Shown one piece after another: positions 41,568 to 49,631 of a stretch of DNA of 64,000 bases. A model generated the notes under the pieces. The model made no database searches. It saw only the letters and a program-made list of their open reading frames with translations, and was not told where the DNA came from. The position numbers and the translations under genes are program-made. Numbering within the stretch: the first letter of the stretch is position 1; every line of letters begins with the position of its first letter. Source of the DNA: an uncultured Lachnospiraceae bacterium (GTDB lineage: Bacteria; Bacillota; Clostridia; Lachnospirales; Lachnospiraceae); the NCBI GenBank assembly GCA_951800145.1, contig CATOJE010000007.1:1-64000 (forward strand), read 5' to 3'.

Positions 41568-43588
41568 GCTCCTTCCTCCTGTGCGTCGCCCTCATATCCC
41601 TCCTCAGCCTCCTCCTCCATGGAGGCCATGATGTAATTTCTCTCCTCCAGATCATAATAAATCTCATCTCCGAAAAAGGCATTCATCCGCACCTCAGACA
41701 GATCCATGGTTCCCATCTGATACAGAGGACATTTGTAGCTGGGAGTAAATTTCGTTTTTAAGGGGAAGTTGCCAAAGGTAACGATAATGGCATTCCCGGT
41801 GTCTGTTTTATTATTCAGCTTCTGCAGCTCAGAAGGATAAATCAGAGGCCTGGTCTGAAGCTGGCTGGAAACATTAATATTCCCCTGCTTATCTCCCACA
41901 GAGCTGGAGATGCTGGAGGTGGAAACGGTCATATTGCCGCAGAGCTTGGAAAACTCCTCGCAGGTCTCGATATCATTGGACCCGATAAACATCTTCATGC
42001 CGCAGTTGCTCTTGATAATATTGGATACCTTATCCCCATAGACATTATCCAGCTGGGCGTAGGACTGCACCACCATGTTGAACCAGATTTTCCGGGAGCG
42101 CCCTACGGTAATCATCTTGTCAAACTTATCAATCTTAGGCATGTTTCCAAACTCATCCAGAATAAAGTACACGTTCCTGGGCAGGCTCAAATCCTCCCTG
42201 GAGGAGGCCACCTTAATCAGCGCCTTGTAGATACACAGGATAAATACTGCCGCCAGGGCATGACGGGTATCCTTTTCATCGGGTATCTTAAGGAACAGGG
42301 CGGTGGGCTCCATGGCAAACTGGATGGGGTCGATATCCGTGGCCGAGGTAAGGGAGCACAGTCCCTCATCATTAAACATGGAAAGCTTGTCGAAGGCAAT
42401 GGACATATAGCTGGCCATGGTGCTCTCCGCCGCGGACAGCACCTGCTTGGACAGGCCCACAGCCTTGGACACCGGGGAGCGGCCCTTAAAGAAATTCCGC
42501 AGGGCCTCATAGTCATTATCTGAATTGCCGATGGCTTTATTAATATTGTAGAAGCAGAACCGCTCCCTGCTCATCTCCAGCTCCGGGAACTCGCTGTCCT
42601 CCATCATGGCCAGGCACACAGCCATAATCAGGGAACGGGCGCCCTTCTCCCAAACCGGGTCATCCTGGGACTCCACCGGACAGATCACGCTGATTAAGTC
42701 ATTTAAGTCCTCATACACCTCGTCAAAGATCTTCTGGCGGGCAATCTTGATCTTCGCCAGCAGCTCCCGCCGGATCCCGTAGGCCTTCCCCTCATACTCA
42801 TACCACTCTTCCCCGTAGCTTTCCGGGGAGTTCACCAGCTCCAGTCCGCTCTCCAAAGCGGAATCGGTTCGCCGGTAAATCTCGTTCCCCGTATTTAAAT
42901 ACAGCTGATACCGATCGTAGAGATCCGTAAGGGGATTCCAGCGGAAGGAGCTGTAGGGATCCCGCAGATCCAGCACCATCACCTTATAGCCCCGCTCCTT
43001 AAGGAGACCGCTGTGAAGCTGGAACAGCTCTCCCTTGGGGTCCGTGCAGATCATGGAGGATCCGGCTCCGGACCGGGCCAGGATCTGGATCATGGGATTA
43101 ATAAAGGTGGTGGTTTTTCCACTTCCCGTAGCGCCGATTACCAGCCCATGCATGGGGGACGCCAGATTCACATCCAGCTCCTTCCTCTTCTTATTAAACT
43201 GGGCATAGACCGGAATCCCATCCTTTTTCGATTCCGAAAGCTTGGTAAACTGATAGGGCTGAAAGTTAAAATTCCGCTCCTTTTCCGTCATGAACCGGGA
43301 GTTTTCCAGATTACTCTCAAAATTCTCTGCCTTTGACTTCATCAGCTTCTTGGAGCGGGCCGCAGAGGGCCTGGAAAAAAGGACGAATACCAGCACCAGC
43401 AGCAGCGTAAGCACTGCCCCATATAAATAGGTTTTTCCGGAAAATAGCAGGCTGTAGTCCAGTATTTCTCCTTCATACGCCCCCATAAGGGAGGGCAGCC
43501 ATCTGGAGAGCAGTACATGAGCGCCAAAGCCCAGCAAAACCGTACTGCACAAAAAGCCAATCACCCCTGCCGCAATCTTTTTTATCAT
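41564..43588 (-). CDS. VirD4/TraG-family type IV coupling ATPase
   Basis: This coupling protein (674 residues from the ATG at 43588, with GGGAGGAAAAGG upstream) has two N-terminal membrane helices, a Walker A GATGSGKTTTFINPM near residue 152, a Walker B YFILDEFGNMPKIDKF near 480 and the typical VVQSYAQLDNVYG segment. VirD4 proteins select and feed substrates into the secretion channel. In a plasmid or ICE they would dock a relaxase, but no relaxase gene exists here, so protein substrates are more likely. The C-terminus is acidic (EEEAEEGYEGDAQEE), a feature sometimes involved in substrate recognition. Confidence 0.94.
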   Translation of the reverse strand: MIKKIAAGVIGFLCSTVLLGFGAHVLLSRWLPSLMGAYEGEILDYSLLFSGKTYLYGAVLTLLLVLVFVLFSRPSAARSKKLMKSKAENFESNLENSRFMTEKERNFNFQPYQFTKLSESKKDGIPVYAQFNKKRKELDVNLASPMHGLVIGATGSGKTTTFINPMIQILARSGAGSSMICTDPKGELFQLHSGLLKERGYKVMVLDLRDPYSSFRWNPLTDLYDRYQLYLNTGNEIYRRTDSALESGLELVNSPESYGEEWYEYEGKAYGIRRELLAKIKIARQKIFDEVYEDLNDLISVICPVESQDDPVWEKGARSLIMAVCLAMMEDSEFPELEMSRERFCFYNINKAIGNSDNDYEALRNFFKGRSPVSKAVGLSKQVLSAAESTMASYMSIAFDKLSMFNDEGLCSLTSATDIDPIQFAMEPTALFLKIPDEKDTRHALAAVFILCIYKALIKVASSREDLSLPRNVYFILDEFGNMPKIDKFDKMITVGRSRKIWFNMVVQSYAQLDNVYGDKVSNIIKSNCGMKMFIGSNDIETCEEFSKLCGNMTVSTSSISSSVGDKQGNINVSSQLQTRPLIYPSELQKLNNKTDTGNAIIVTFGNFPLKTKFTPSYKCPLYQMGTMDLSEVRMNAFFGDEIYYDLEERNYIMASMEEEAEEGYEGDAQEEGA

Positions 43589-43625
43589 TCCTTTTCCTCC
43601 CTTATATATCGATGTACTCGCAAAA

Positions 43626-44462
43626 TCAGTCACAAAGAGACTTTTCGCGTACATATCGGTAACATGCCCAGCCTGCCAGGCAGGCCGCCAGCACGCCCCA
43701 GAGCCCCACCTTGAAGGGGCTCCCGAAAAGAAGGGCCCTTCTGCCCTCCTCCCTGTTTACCCAGCTGATGGGAATCACACTTAGGTTAAAACTAATGTGA
43801 AGGGCGATGGCATAGATCGTGTTATCCTCCCGCACTGCCACCCATCCCAGCATAAGCCCCATAAGCCCTGCATAAATCACCCACAGAGGGGACACATGGC
43901 AGAGGGCAAAAAGCAGGGCGGACAGCCCGATTGCCCATTTCTCTGAAAAGCCTTTTAGCAGCCGTCCCAGCATATATCCCCGGAATACGACCTCCTCTGC
44001 CACCGGCGCAAAAATCACAGTGGAGGCTATGGACAGCAGCTGGTCCGTCCCTTTTTGGAAGCTGCCGGAGGAATCCTGGTAGGAGGCTATCCATCCCTTC
44101 GGAAGAGGGAGCAGGGTTATGAGAGCAGAAAAAAAGACGGCAAGCCCTATGCCAGCCCCTGCCAGCAAAGCAATTCGCTTCCATACAAGGCCCTGCCGCT
44201 CCAGCACAGCGTCCTCCCATATCGAGCTGTTCCTTTTCCGGCTGCGTTTGTGAAGGATTACCAGTGACAAAAGGATCCCCAGCGTATAGTAAAAATTCCC
44301 GCTTTGGCGGATCAGCTCTCCCGCCTCCCGGCCCCCCATCAGCATCATTCCAAAGCTCATCAGCAGCGCCGGGAGGCAAAGAAAGAGAATCAGAGGGCGT
44401 ACCGCGTAAACCACCACCCCGGCCCCCTTCCAAAGCCTCTGCTGAAATGTCAGCTCCTCCAT
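43626..44462 (-). CDS. CPBP-family intramembrane metalloprotease
   Basis: This membrane protein (278 residues from the ATG at 44462) has about eight helices and the CPBP/Abi (CAAX-protease-like) motifs: EEVVFRGYMLGRL near residue 175, FALCHVSP near 205 and HISFNLS near 240. These provide the catalytic glutamates and histidines. Family members process or cleave membrane peptides and often act in bacteriocin or regulatory circuits. It lies between the STAS gene (28 bases) and virD4 (37 bases), so it may process a component of the export system such as the pilin or a lipoprotein (inference). Confidence 0.85.
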   Translation of the reverse strand: MEELTFQQRLWKGAGVVVYAVRPLILFLCLPALLMSFGMMLMGGREAGELIRQSGNFYYTLGILLSLVILHKRSRKRNSSIWEDAVLERQGLVWKRIALLAGAGIGLAVFFSALITLLPLPKGWIASYQDSSGSFQKGTDQLLSIASTVIFAPVAEEVVFRGYMLGRLLKGFSEKWAIGLSALLFALCHVSPLWVIYAGLMGLMLGWVAVREDNTIYAIALHISFNLSVIPISWVNREEGRRALLFGSPFKVGLWGVLAACLAGWACYRYVREKSLCD

Positions 44463-44490
44463 CCTCTTCCATTCCTTTCCCTGTGCTTCT

Positions 44491-44772
44491 TTAGCTCTCC
44501 AGCTCGATGGTGAGCACCCCGGCAAAGCCGGTCACCTCAAAGATCTCCATAATACACGGCTTTACCTGAGTAAGGGTCATAGAGCCCCCTACTTTATTCA
44601 GCTTCTTCTGCGCCGACACAAAGGCCCGCAGCCCCACGGAGGAAATATAGGTGGTCTCCCCCATATCGATTACCAGCTCATCCTCACCCTGTTCCAAAAG
44701 CTCCTTTAACCTCTTATCCAGCTTAGGGGCCGAAGACGCGTCAATTTTTTTCTCTGTTTTAATCTCTGTCAT
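44491..44772 (-). CDS. STAS-domain anti-sigma factor antagonist
   Basis: This 93-residue single-domain STAS protein belongs to the SpoIIAA/RsbV family. The phosphorylatable serine lies in the conserved loop TTYISSVGLRAFVSA. In such systems a serine kinase of the RsbW type phosphorylates it and a PP2C phosphatase reactivates it. Both partners are in this cluster: the kinase gene at 45318 and the CNB-PP2C gene at 23672. The ATG at 44772 overlaps the upstream stop as ATGA. No sigma factor gene is seen nearby, so its output may be a non-sigma target such as a secretion component. Confidence 0.9.
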   Translation of the reverse strand: MTEIKTEKKIDASSAPKLDKRLKELLEQGEDELVIDMGETTYISSVGLRAFVSAQKKLNKVGGSMTLTQVKPCIMEIFEVTGFAGVLTIELES

Positions 44773-45266
44773 GTTTCCTCTATCTCTCCTTCTATCCATT
44801 CCTCAGCTTCTATGGGATCCTCCAGACGGTTTTCTTCTTCCATAGGATCCTCCGGACTGTTTTCTTCTTCCCTGGGATCCTCCGGGCCGTCCTCCTCCCA
44901 TCCAAACAGCTGGAAAAATGCCTCCATAACCCGGGCCTGCTCCTCTTCCTCCTCCAAGGGCCGGAGCAAAATTTCATCTTCCTCCCCCTGGCCAAGTCCC
45001 ATAAGGTGAAGGGTAGCATCCTCCCCCTCCAGGGCGATGTACTCCCGGCCCTGTTCCAGAAAAACGCCAGCCACCCGGCAGGCCATGCTGCTCCCGTCCT
45101 CTAAGGTCAACTCCAGCTCCACTGGCGTATCCTCCCCAGGCTCCCAGATCTCGCCAGGCTCCTCCTGGCCCGCCTCCCTGTCGTAGGCCTCCTGCTCTGC
45201 TTCTGCGTCCATCGCTTCCCCGAAGATCTGCTTTTCCAGAAGCCCGGTATCCGGCATACGTGCCAT
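44769..45266 (-). CDS. DUF1292-like acidic protein
   Basis: This 165-residue, strongly acidic protein has a central DUF1292-like segment (VELELTLEDGSSMACRVAG, GREYIALEGEDA, ILLRPLEEE). The C-terminal 40 residues are a repeat of a ten-residue Glu/Pro unit (EDPxEEENxx). DUF1292 proteins are small cytosolic proteins of unknown function common in Bacillota. Here it is coupled by ATGA overlap to the STAS gene and lies between the two partner-switching components, so it could bind one of them (inference). The ATG at 45266 follows AAAGGAGCAGG. Confidence 0.7.
   Translation of the reverse strand: MARMPDTGLLEKQIFGEAMDAEAEQEAYDREAGQEEPGEIWEPGEDTPVELELTLEDGSSMACRVAGVFLEQGREYIALEGEDATLHLMGLGQGEEDEILLRPLEEEEEQARVMEAFFQLFGWEEDGPEDPREEENSPEDPMEEENRLEDPIEAEEWIEGEIEET
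44815..44904 (-). repeat. 30-bp tandem coding repeats in the DUF1292-like gene
   Basis: GGATCC-led units start at 44815, 44845 and 44875, exactly 30 bases apart, each encoding an EDP-x-EEEN-like decapeptide on the minus strand. The last unit is partial. Confidence 0.85.
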
Positions 45267-45317
45267 TGTCCTGCTCCTTTCTGGTATGATTCTGCTTCAT
45301 ACCCTCCGTCCGCTTGT

Positions 45318-45746
45318 CTAGGTAGAAAAGCTCTTTTGAACCCTGACCACATTCCAGCCCTCATGGCGCTGATATGCTGTGTGATCCATGAATTGCTTCA
45401 CCATGTAGACTCCTAGGCCTCCCACCGGCCTCTCCTCTATGGGCAGGGTCAGATCTGGGTCCTCCCTTGCAAAGGGATTATAGGACCTCCCCTGATCCCG
45501 AAACAAAAGAGTTATTTCCTTCCTCCCATCCCCCTGGCCACGGATCTCATAATCCACCTGAACCTGCCCCATGCAGGGACTCTGCCCATAGGCATAAGAG
45601 GCAATATTGGTAAAAAGCTCTTCCGCTGATATCAGGATTTTCCGCTTATCATCCTCATTGCAGCCTTCACAGACCAAAATATGGTCAATTCGCTCCAGCA
45701 CCTGTTCAAGCTGCTCCATGGATGCAGGTACAATCATGGATTCCAT
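45318..45746 (-). CDS. RsbW/SpoIIAB-like serine kinase (anti-sigma regulatory factor)
   Basis: This 142-residue single HATPase_c domain has the N-box ISAEELFTNIASYAYG, a G1-like DQGRSYNPFA, and a G2 box PVGGLGVYMVKQFMD. This matches the RsbW/SpoIIAB-type serine kinases that bind and phosphorylate STAS partners. It is the first gene of the 28-kb minus-strand cluster and starts at the ATG at 45746 behind AGGGGGGAAG. Because no sigma factor is encoded close by, its target may lie elsewhere or may be the secretion machinery itself. Confidence 0.9.
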   Translation of the reverse strand: MESMIVPASMEQLEQVLERIDHILVCEGCNEDDKRKILISAEELFTNIASYAYGQSPCMGQVQVDYEIRGQGDGRKEITLLFRDQGRSYNPFAREDPDLTLPIEERPVGGLGVYMVKQFMDHTAYQRHEGWNVVRVQKSFST

Positions 45747-45775
45747 AAGCTTCCCCCCTATCCAATATTTGTATT

Positions 45776-45805
45776 ATCATATCATTTCTTAACATTTCAT
45801 TTCAA
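45776..45805 (-). promoter_or_regulatory. Candidate sigma-A promoter of the secretion/signalling cluster
   Basis: On the minus strand TTGAAA (45800-45805) and TATGAT (45776-45781) are separated by 18 bases, about 30 bases upstream of the first gene of the cluster. The surrounding region is AT-rich. The match is reasonable but not exceptional, and a regulator encoded divergently lies next to it. Confidence 0.45.
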
Positions 45806-45856
45806 TAAAATAGCACCAATGGAACATTTTTCGCATGAACTGTCTTCCAGATCTTG

Positions 45857-45885
45857 TTATCAAACAAAGGGATTTTTGTTATAAT
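45857..45885 (+). promoter_or_regulatory. Candidate extended -10 promoter for the LytTR/GHKL pair
   Basis: TTATCA (45857-45862) and TATAAT (45880-45885) are separated by 17 bases, and the -10 is preceded by TG at the extended position. It lies about 40 bases upstream of the ATG at 45924. Confidence 0.55.
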
Positions 45886-45923
45886 TGAAGATAATAGTGC
45901 ATTTGTTAATAGGAGTTGATTCT

Positions 45924-46670
45924 ATGAATATTGCCATGGTTGACGACCTGGAAATCGATTTATCCACACTGCGGCAAATGCTCACCGATTATCTGGAGAG
46001 GCGCCATATAGACTATAAAATTTTCCCTTTTTCCAGCGGCCGCGCATTCCTTTCCGCTTATTCCTTAGAGCGCTTTGACGCGGTTTTTTTAGATCATCAG
46101 ATGGATGGCTTAAGCGGTATGGAAACCGCCCACGCCCTGCGCCTTCAGAACCGCAGGATTCCCATTATATTTGTCACTGTGGAGGAGGGCTATGCGCTGG
46201 AGGGCTATTCTGTCTGGGCTATGGATTATATTTTAAAGCCCATCGACCAGGGGCGCCTGGCTTCTCTGATGGATCGGCTTGTGGAGCAGACCCAGGTGCA
46301 GCACATCATTGAAATCAAAGAAAGCCGTCTGATACGGCATCTGCTGGTGGATGATATTTTATATGTCCGCTCTGTAGGACATTTTCTGGAAATTTATATG
46401 GTCAAAGAAATGGTTAAACCTTATATGACCTTAGAATACTTTTTATCTCTGCTGAAGCAGATGGAAGAATATGGTGACAGCAATCTGGGACTTCGTTTTC
46501 AAAATTGCTGCCGCGGGTATGTGGTATCTCTGGATCATGTTCGCTCCTTAGAGTCCTCCAATTTTATCCTTTCAAACGGAAGCAGGGTACCCATAAGCCG
46601 GCCAAGATACAAGGACATGCAGTCAGCCTATGCCCAATATCTGTTTAAAAAAACCCGGAAGATTACATAA
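45924..46670 (+). CDS. LytTR-family response regulator
   Basis: From the ATG at 45924 (AGGAG eight bases upstream) the protein is 248 residues. The receiver domain has MVDDLEID and phosphoacceptor Asp in VFLDHQMDGLSG near residue 54, with Lys in YILKPID. The C-terminal half (about 135-240) is a LytTR DNA-binding domain (LVDDILYVRSVGHFLEIY, FQNCCRGYVVSLDHVRSLES, ISRPRYKDMQSAYAQY). It resembles AgrA-type regulators, but no agrB or agrD gene is present. It forms an operon with the kinase 17 bases downstream and is divergent from the secretion cluster, the likely target by position (inference). Confidence 0.92.
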   Translation: MNIAMVDDLEIDLSTLRQMLTDYLERRHIDYKIFPFSSGRAFLSAYSLERFDAVFLDHQMDGLSGMETAHALRLQNRRIPIIFVTVEEGYALEGYSVWAMDYILKPIDQGRLASLMDRLVEQTQVQHIIEIKESRLIRHLLVDDILYVRSVGHFLEIYMVKEMVKPYMTLEYFLSLLKQMEEYGDSNLGLRFQNCCRGYVVSLDHVRSLESSNFILSNGSRVPISRPRYKDMQSAYAQYLFKKTRKIT

Positions 46671-46687
46671 ATGCAGGAGATCGATCT

Positions 46688-48013
46688 ATGCTTACACACG
46701 ATGCAATGCTTGCTGCCTTTACTTATATTTTAGAATTAATTCCCTTTCATTTTCTCGCCTACTATCCATTTCGGGATCGGCTCCGCTTTCCGGCCTGGAT
46801 TACCATCCTGGGAGTGGGGGCAAATATAGCTGCAGAATTTTTCGTATGCTGCTATTGCTATAGTATCGGACAGGATATCCGAAACTGGGACGCCCTCTTT
46901 GCCCTGACCTCGATCCTGATTTATTTCAGCTGTGTCAAGGCGGAAATTACCAAGCTGCTTTTTATTTATATCCTTATGGTGGATTACATTATGATCGTTC
47001 GGGGCACCGCGATCTTTCTGAGCATTAAGCTATTCTATGAACCGGGTGATGCTTACCGTCTTTTAGATTCCCCTCAGGGAACCATCCTCCGCCTGATCCC
47101 GTGTATTCTGACCCTGCCCCTGATCCTGAACTTTTTAAATCTGACCAAGGAGCGGGTTCTTCGGAGCTATGCCCCTCAGCTGTGGTCCACTATCTGGCTG
47201 CTCCCTGCCCTTAACACTCTGATGGTGCTTTTGTTTACCTGGAATTTTGACATGGTCAGCATCCCCGGGCTCATCTTTCTCTTATCCCGGGTCTGCCTGC
47301 TAATCATGGTGTTAATCATCTATTATCAGCTGATTTCCTCCCTGGAATCCCTGCGGCTGCAAGGAGAGGCAGAGGAGCGGGCTAAAAATCAAGAGCAGCG
47401 GATCGCCATGCAGCAGCTCCAGTATGCTCAGCTTCAAAAACAGATCGAAGAAACCCTCCAGGCCCGCCATGATCTTCATCAGCACTTAGCACTCATCCAG
47501 GCTTACCTGGACAGCGGGGATACCAAAACCTTAAAGGATTATATAGACAAGTATGGACAAAAGCTGCCCCTGCAGTCTGATAAAATATACTGTAAAAATT
47601 ATGCTGTGGATTTCGTGGTACGCTATTATGCAGAAAAAGCCGCCGCCGCAAGCATCCAGTTTGAATCTCATCTCCAGCTCCCTCAGGAATTATCTGTAGG
47701 CGAGCCGGACATCTGTGTATTGCTGGGGAATCTTCTGGAAAATGCCATGGATTCCTGCTTAGAGCTTAAGGGGCAGCCCTCCTTCATCCGTCTCCATGCT
47801 CAGGTCGCCGGAAGCTGCGCCCTGTCCATCACAGTGGATAATTCCTGCGCTGCCATGCCCGCGAAAAAAAATCATGATCTCCTTTCCTCCAAGCACTCTG
47901 ACTATGGAGTAGGGACCATGTCTATCCGCAACATCGCGGCACAGTATCACGGCATTGCAGACTTTAAGTGCAGCGGCGGCGTATTCTACGCCTCGGTCTT
48001 TCTGAATCCATAG
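46688..48013 (+). CDS. GHKL-type sensor histidine kinase (AgrC-like)
   Basis: This 441-residue kinase has six to seven membrane helices in the first 225 residues, a coiled linker, the phosphoacceptor box QARHDLHQHLALIQAYL near 260, an N-box LLGNLLENAMDSCLEL near 350 and a G-box YGVGTMSIRNIAAQYHG near 410. This is the AgrC/ComD/VirS layout that senses peptides or membrane cues. The ATG at 46688 follows GGAG. It pairs with the LytTR regulator upstream. No peptide precursor or AgrB protease is nearby, so the signal is unknown. Confidence 0.92.
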   Translation: MLTHDAMLAAFTYILELIPFHFLAYYPFRDRLRFPAWITILGVGANIAAEFFVCCYCYSIGQDIRNWDALFALTSILIYFSCVKAEITKLLFIYILMVDYIMIVRGTAIFLSIKLFYEPGDAYRLLDSPQGTILRLIPCILTLPLILNFLNLTKERVLRSYAPQLWSTIWLLPALNTLMVLLFTWNFDMVSIPGLIFLLSRVCLLIMVLIIYYQLISSLESLRLQGEAEERAKNQEQRIAMQQLQYAQLQKQIEETLQARHDLHQHLALIQAYLDSGDTKTLKDYIDKYGQKLPLQSDKIYCKNYAVDFVVRYYAEKAAAASIQFESHLQLPQELSVGEPDICVLLGNLLENAMDSCLELKGQPSFIRLHAQVAGSCALSITVDNSCAAMPAKKNHDLLSSKHSDYGVGTMSIRNIAAQYHGIADFKCSGGVFYASVFLNP

Positions 48014-48048
48014 GCCCTCTCCGGCCGGCCTGATTTTTCTGCAGCATA

Positions 48049-48075
48049 AAAAGGCACTGATTATCAGTGCCTTTT
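48049..48075. terminator. Bidirectional stem-loop terminator
   Basis: AAAAGGCACTGA (48049-48060) pairs with TCAGTGCCTTTT (48064-48075) with a three-base loop. It separates the convergent GHKL kinase gene (plus strand) and tRNA-Ala (minus strand), with T-runs on both sides of the stem. Confidence 0.85.
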
Positions 48076-48079
48076 GTCA

Positions 48080-48152
48080 TGGACCCGAAGGGATTCGAAC
48101 CCTCGGTCTCTGCGTTGCGAACGCAGCGCTTTCCCAGCTAAGCTACGAGCCC
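48080..48152 (-). tRNA. tRNA-Ala(CGC)
   Basis: The 73-base cloverleaf has acceptor stem GGGCTCG/CGGGTCC including the G3-U70 pair that marks alanine tRNAs. The anticodon arm is CTGCG-TTCGCAA-CGCAG (anticodon CGC, codon GCG), and the T-loop is TTCGAAT. CCA is not encoded. Confidence 0.95.
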
Positions 48153-48169
48153 GTCTTTAACTCTTGATC

Positions 48170-48198
48170 ATTATACCGCTTTTTTCCGCAAATTACAA
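48170..48198 (-). promoter_or_regulatory. Sigma-A promoter of tRNA-Ala
   Basis: On the minus strand TTGTAA (48193-48198) and TATAAT (48170-48175) are exactly 17 bases apart and 18 bases upstream of the tRNA 5' end. Confidence 0.75.
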
Positions 48199-48233
48199 GT
48201 TTTTTTGTAAAAAAGAATCCATTACATTCTAAA

Positions 48234-48257
48234 ACCCCCAGGATTTCTCCTGGGGGT
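48234..48257 (-). terminator. Terminator of the str operon after tuf
   Basis: ACCCCCAGGA pairs with TCCTGGGGGT around a four-base loop, followed on the minus strand by TTTTAG. It lies 24 bases after the tuf stop codon. Confidence 0.9.
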
Positions 48258-48281
48258 AAAGGATATCTATGATACCACAAA

Positions 48282-49475
48282 TTACTCTAAGATAGAAACA
48301 ACGCTGCCAGAACCAACGGTTCTTCCGCCCTCACGGATAGCGAAACGCAGTCCCTGCTCCATAGCTACCGGATGGATCAGCTCTACGGTCATCTCTACGT
48401 TATCACCAGGCATGCACATCTCGGTGCCTTCCGGCAGATCGCATACGCCAGTAACGTCGGTGGTTCTGAAATAGAACTGAGGACGATAGTTATTGAAGAA
48501 TGGAGTATGACGTCCACCCTCATCCTTGGTCAGAACATAAACCTGAGCAGTGAACTTGTTATGGCACTTAACAGAACCGGGCTTGCACAGACACTGTCCT
48601 CTCTCGATCTCGGTTCTCTGAACGCCACGGAGCAGAGCGCCGATGTTGTCACCAGCACGAGCCTCGTCTAACAGCTTACGGAACATCTCGATACCAGTTA
48701 CAACTACCTTACGGGTCTCCTCGGAAATACCAACGATCTCTACCTCGTCAGACAGATGCAGCGTACCACGCTCTACTCTACCAGTAGCAACCGTACCACG
48801 GCCGGTGATAGAGAATACGTCCTCAACAGGCATTAAGAATGGCTTGTCAACGTCACGAACCGGATCCGGAACGTAGGAGTCAACCTGCTCCATCAGCTCA
48901 ACGATCTTGTCGCCCCACTCAGAAGAGGGATCCTCCAGAGCCTTTAATGCAGAGCCCTGAACTACCGGAATGTCATCGCCCGGGAACTCATACTCATTTA
49001 ACAGGTCGCGGATCTCCATCTCAACCAGCTCTAACAGCTCGGGATCATCTACCATATCACACTTGTTCATGAATACTACGATATAAGGTACACCTACCTG
49101 ACGGGACAGCAGGATGTGCTCACGGGTCTGAGCCATAACACCATCTGTAGCAGCTACTACTAAGATAGCGCCGTCCATCTGAGCAGCGCCAGTGATCATG
49201 TTCTTTACATAGTCAGCATGGCCTGGGCAGTCAACGTGTGCATAGTGTCTATTGGGAGTCTCATACTCAACGTGTGCGGTGGAGATGGTGATTCCACGCT
49301 CTCTCTCTTCCGGAGCCTTGTCGATGTTCTCGAATGCTACAGCCTCGCCGGTACCGAATCTCTCATGTAAAGTCTTGGTAATCGCAGCGGTTAACGTGGT
49401 TTTACCATGGTCTACGTGGCCGATGGTACCAATGTTACAATGCGGTTTGCTTCTTTCAAACTTAGCTTTTGCCAT
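48282..49475 (-). CDS. tuf: Elongation factor Tu
   Basis: EF-Tu delivers aminoacyl-tRNA to the ribosome. The G-domain motifs [17 protein letters not shown] and NKCDMVDD are intact, as is the effector region [12 protein letters not shown]. At 397 residues the length is standard. It is the last gene of the str operon, 156 bases after fusA, and is followed by a strong terminator. Confidence 0.99.
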   Translation of the reverse strand: MAKAKFERSKPHCNIGTIGHVDHGKTTLTAAITKTLHERFGTGEAVAFENIDKAPEERERGITISTAHVEYETPNRHYAHVDCPGHADYVKNMITGAAQMDGAILVVAATDGVMAQTREHILLSRQVGVPYIVVFMNKCDMVDDPELLELVEMEIRDLLNEYEFPGDDIPVVQGSALKALEDPSSEWGDKIVELMEQVDSYVPDPVRDVDKPFLMPVEDVFSITGRGTVATGRVERGTLHLSDEVEIVGISEETRKVVVTGIEMFRKLLDEARAGDNIGALLRGVQRTEIERGQCLCKPGSVKCHNKFTAQVYVLTKDEGGRHTPFFNNYRPQFYFRTTDVTGVCDLPEGTEMCMPGDNVEMTVELIHPVAMEQGLRFAIREGGRTVGSGSVVSILE

Positions 49476-49631
49476 TTTATAACGTCCTCCTTAATTTGCG
49501 CCTTGTGGGCTATTATAGTTTATATCAGGCTATTTTCCATTATATTTGATTTAAGTGGATTTTTCAAGCCTATTCTTTCCCGGCCCGGCTTTTTTTCACC
49601 AGGCTGGGGGAAAACTTTCCTTCCTAATGAA

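Noticed and set aside
44815-44904. 30-bp repeats as regulatory iterons
   Set aside because: They are in frame inside the DUF1292-like gene and encode an acidic decapeptide repeat.
23672-45746. Integrative and conjugative element
   Set aside because: VirB4/VirD4/VirB6 homologues suggest one, but there is no relaxase, integrase, excisionase, replication gene or flanking direct repeat, and base composition looks like the neighbours.
45747-45923. LytTR-binding direct repeats between the divergent promoters
   Set aside because: I saw no convincing pair of consensus half-sites at the expected spacing.
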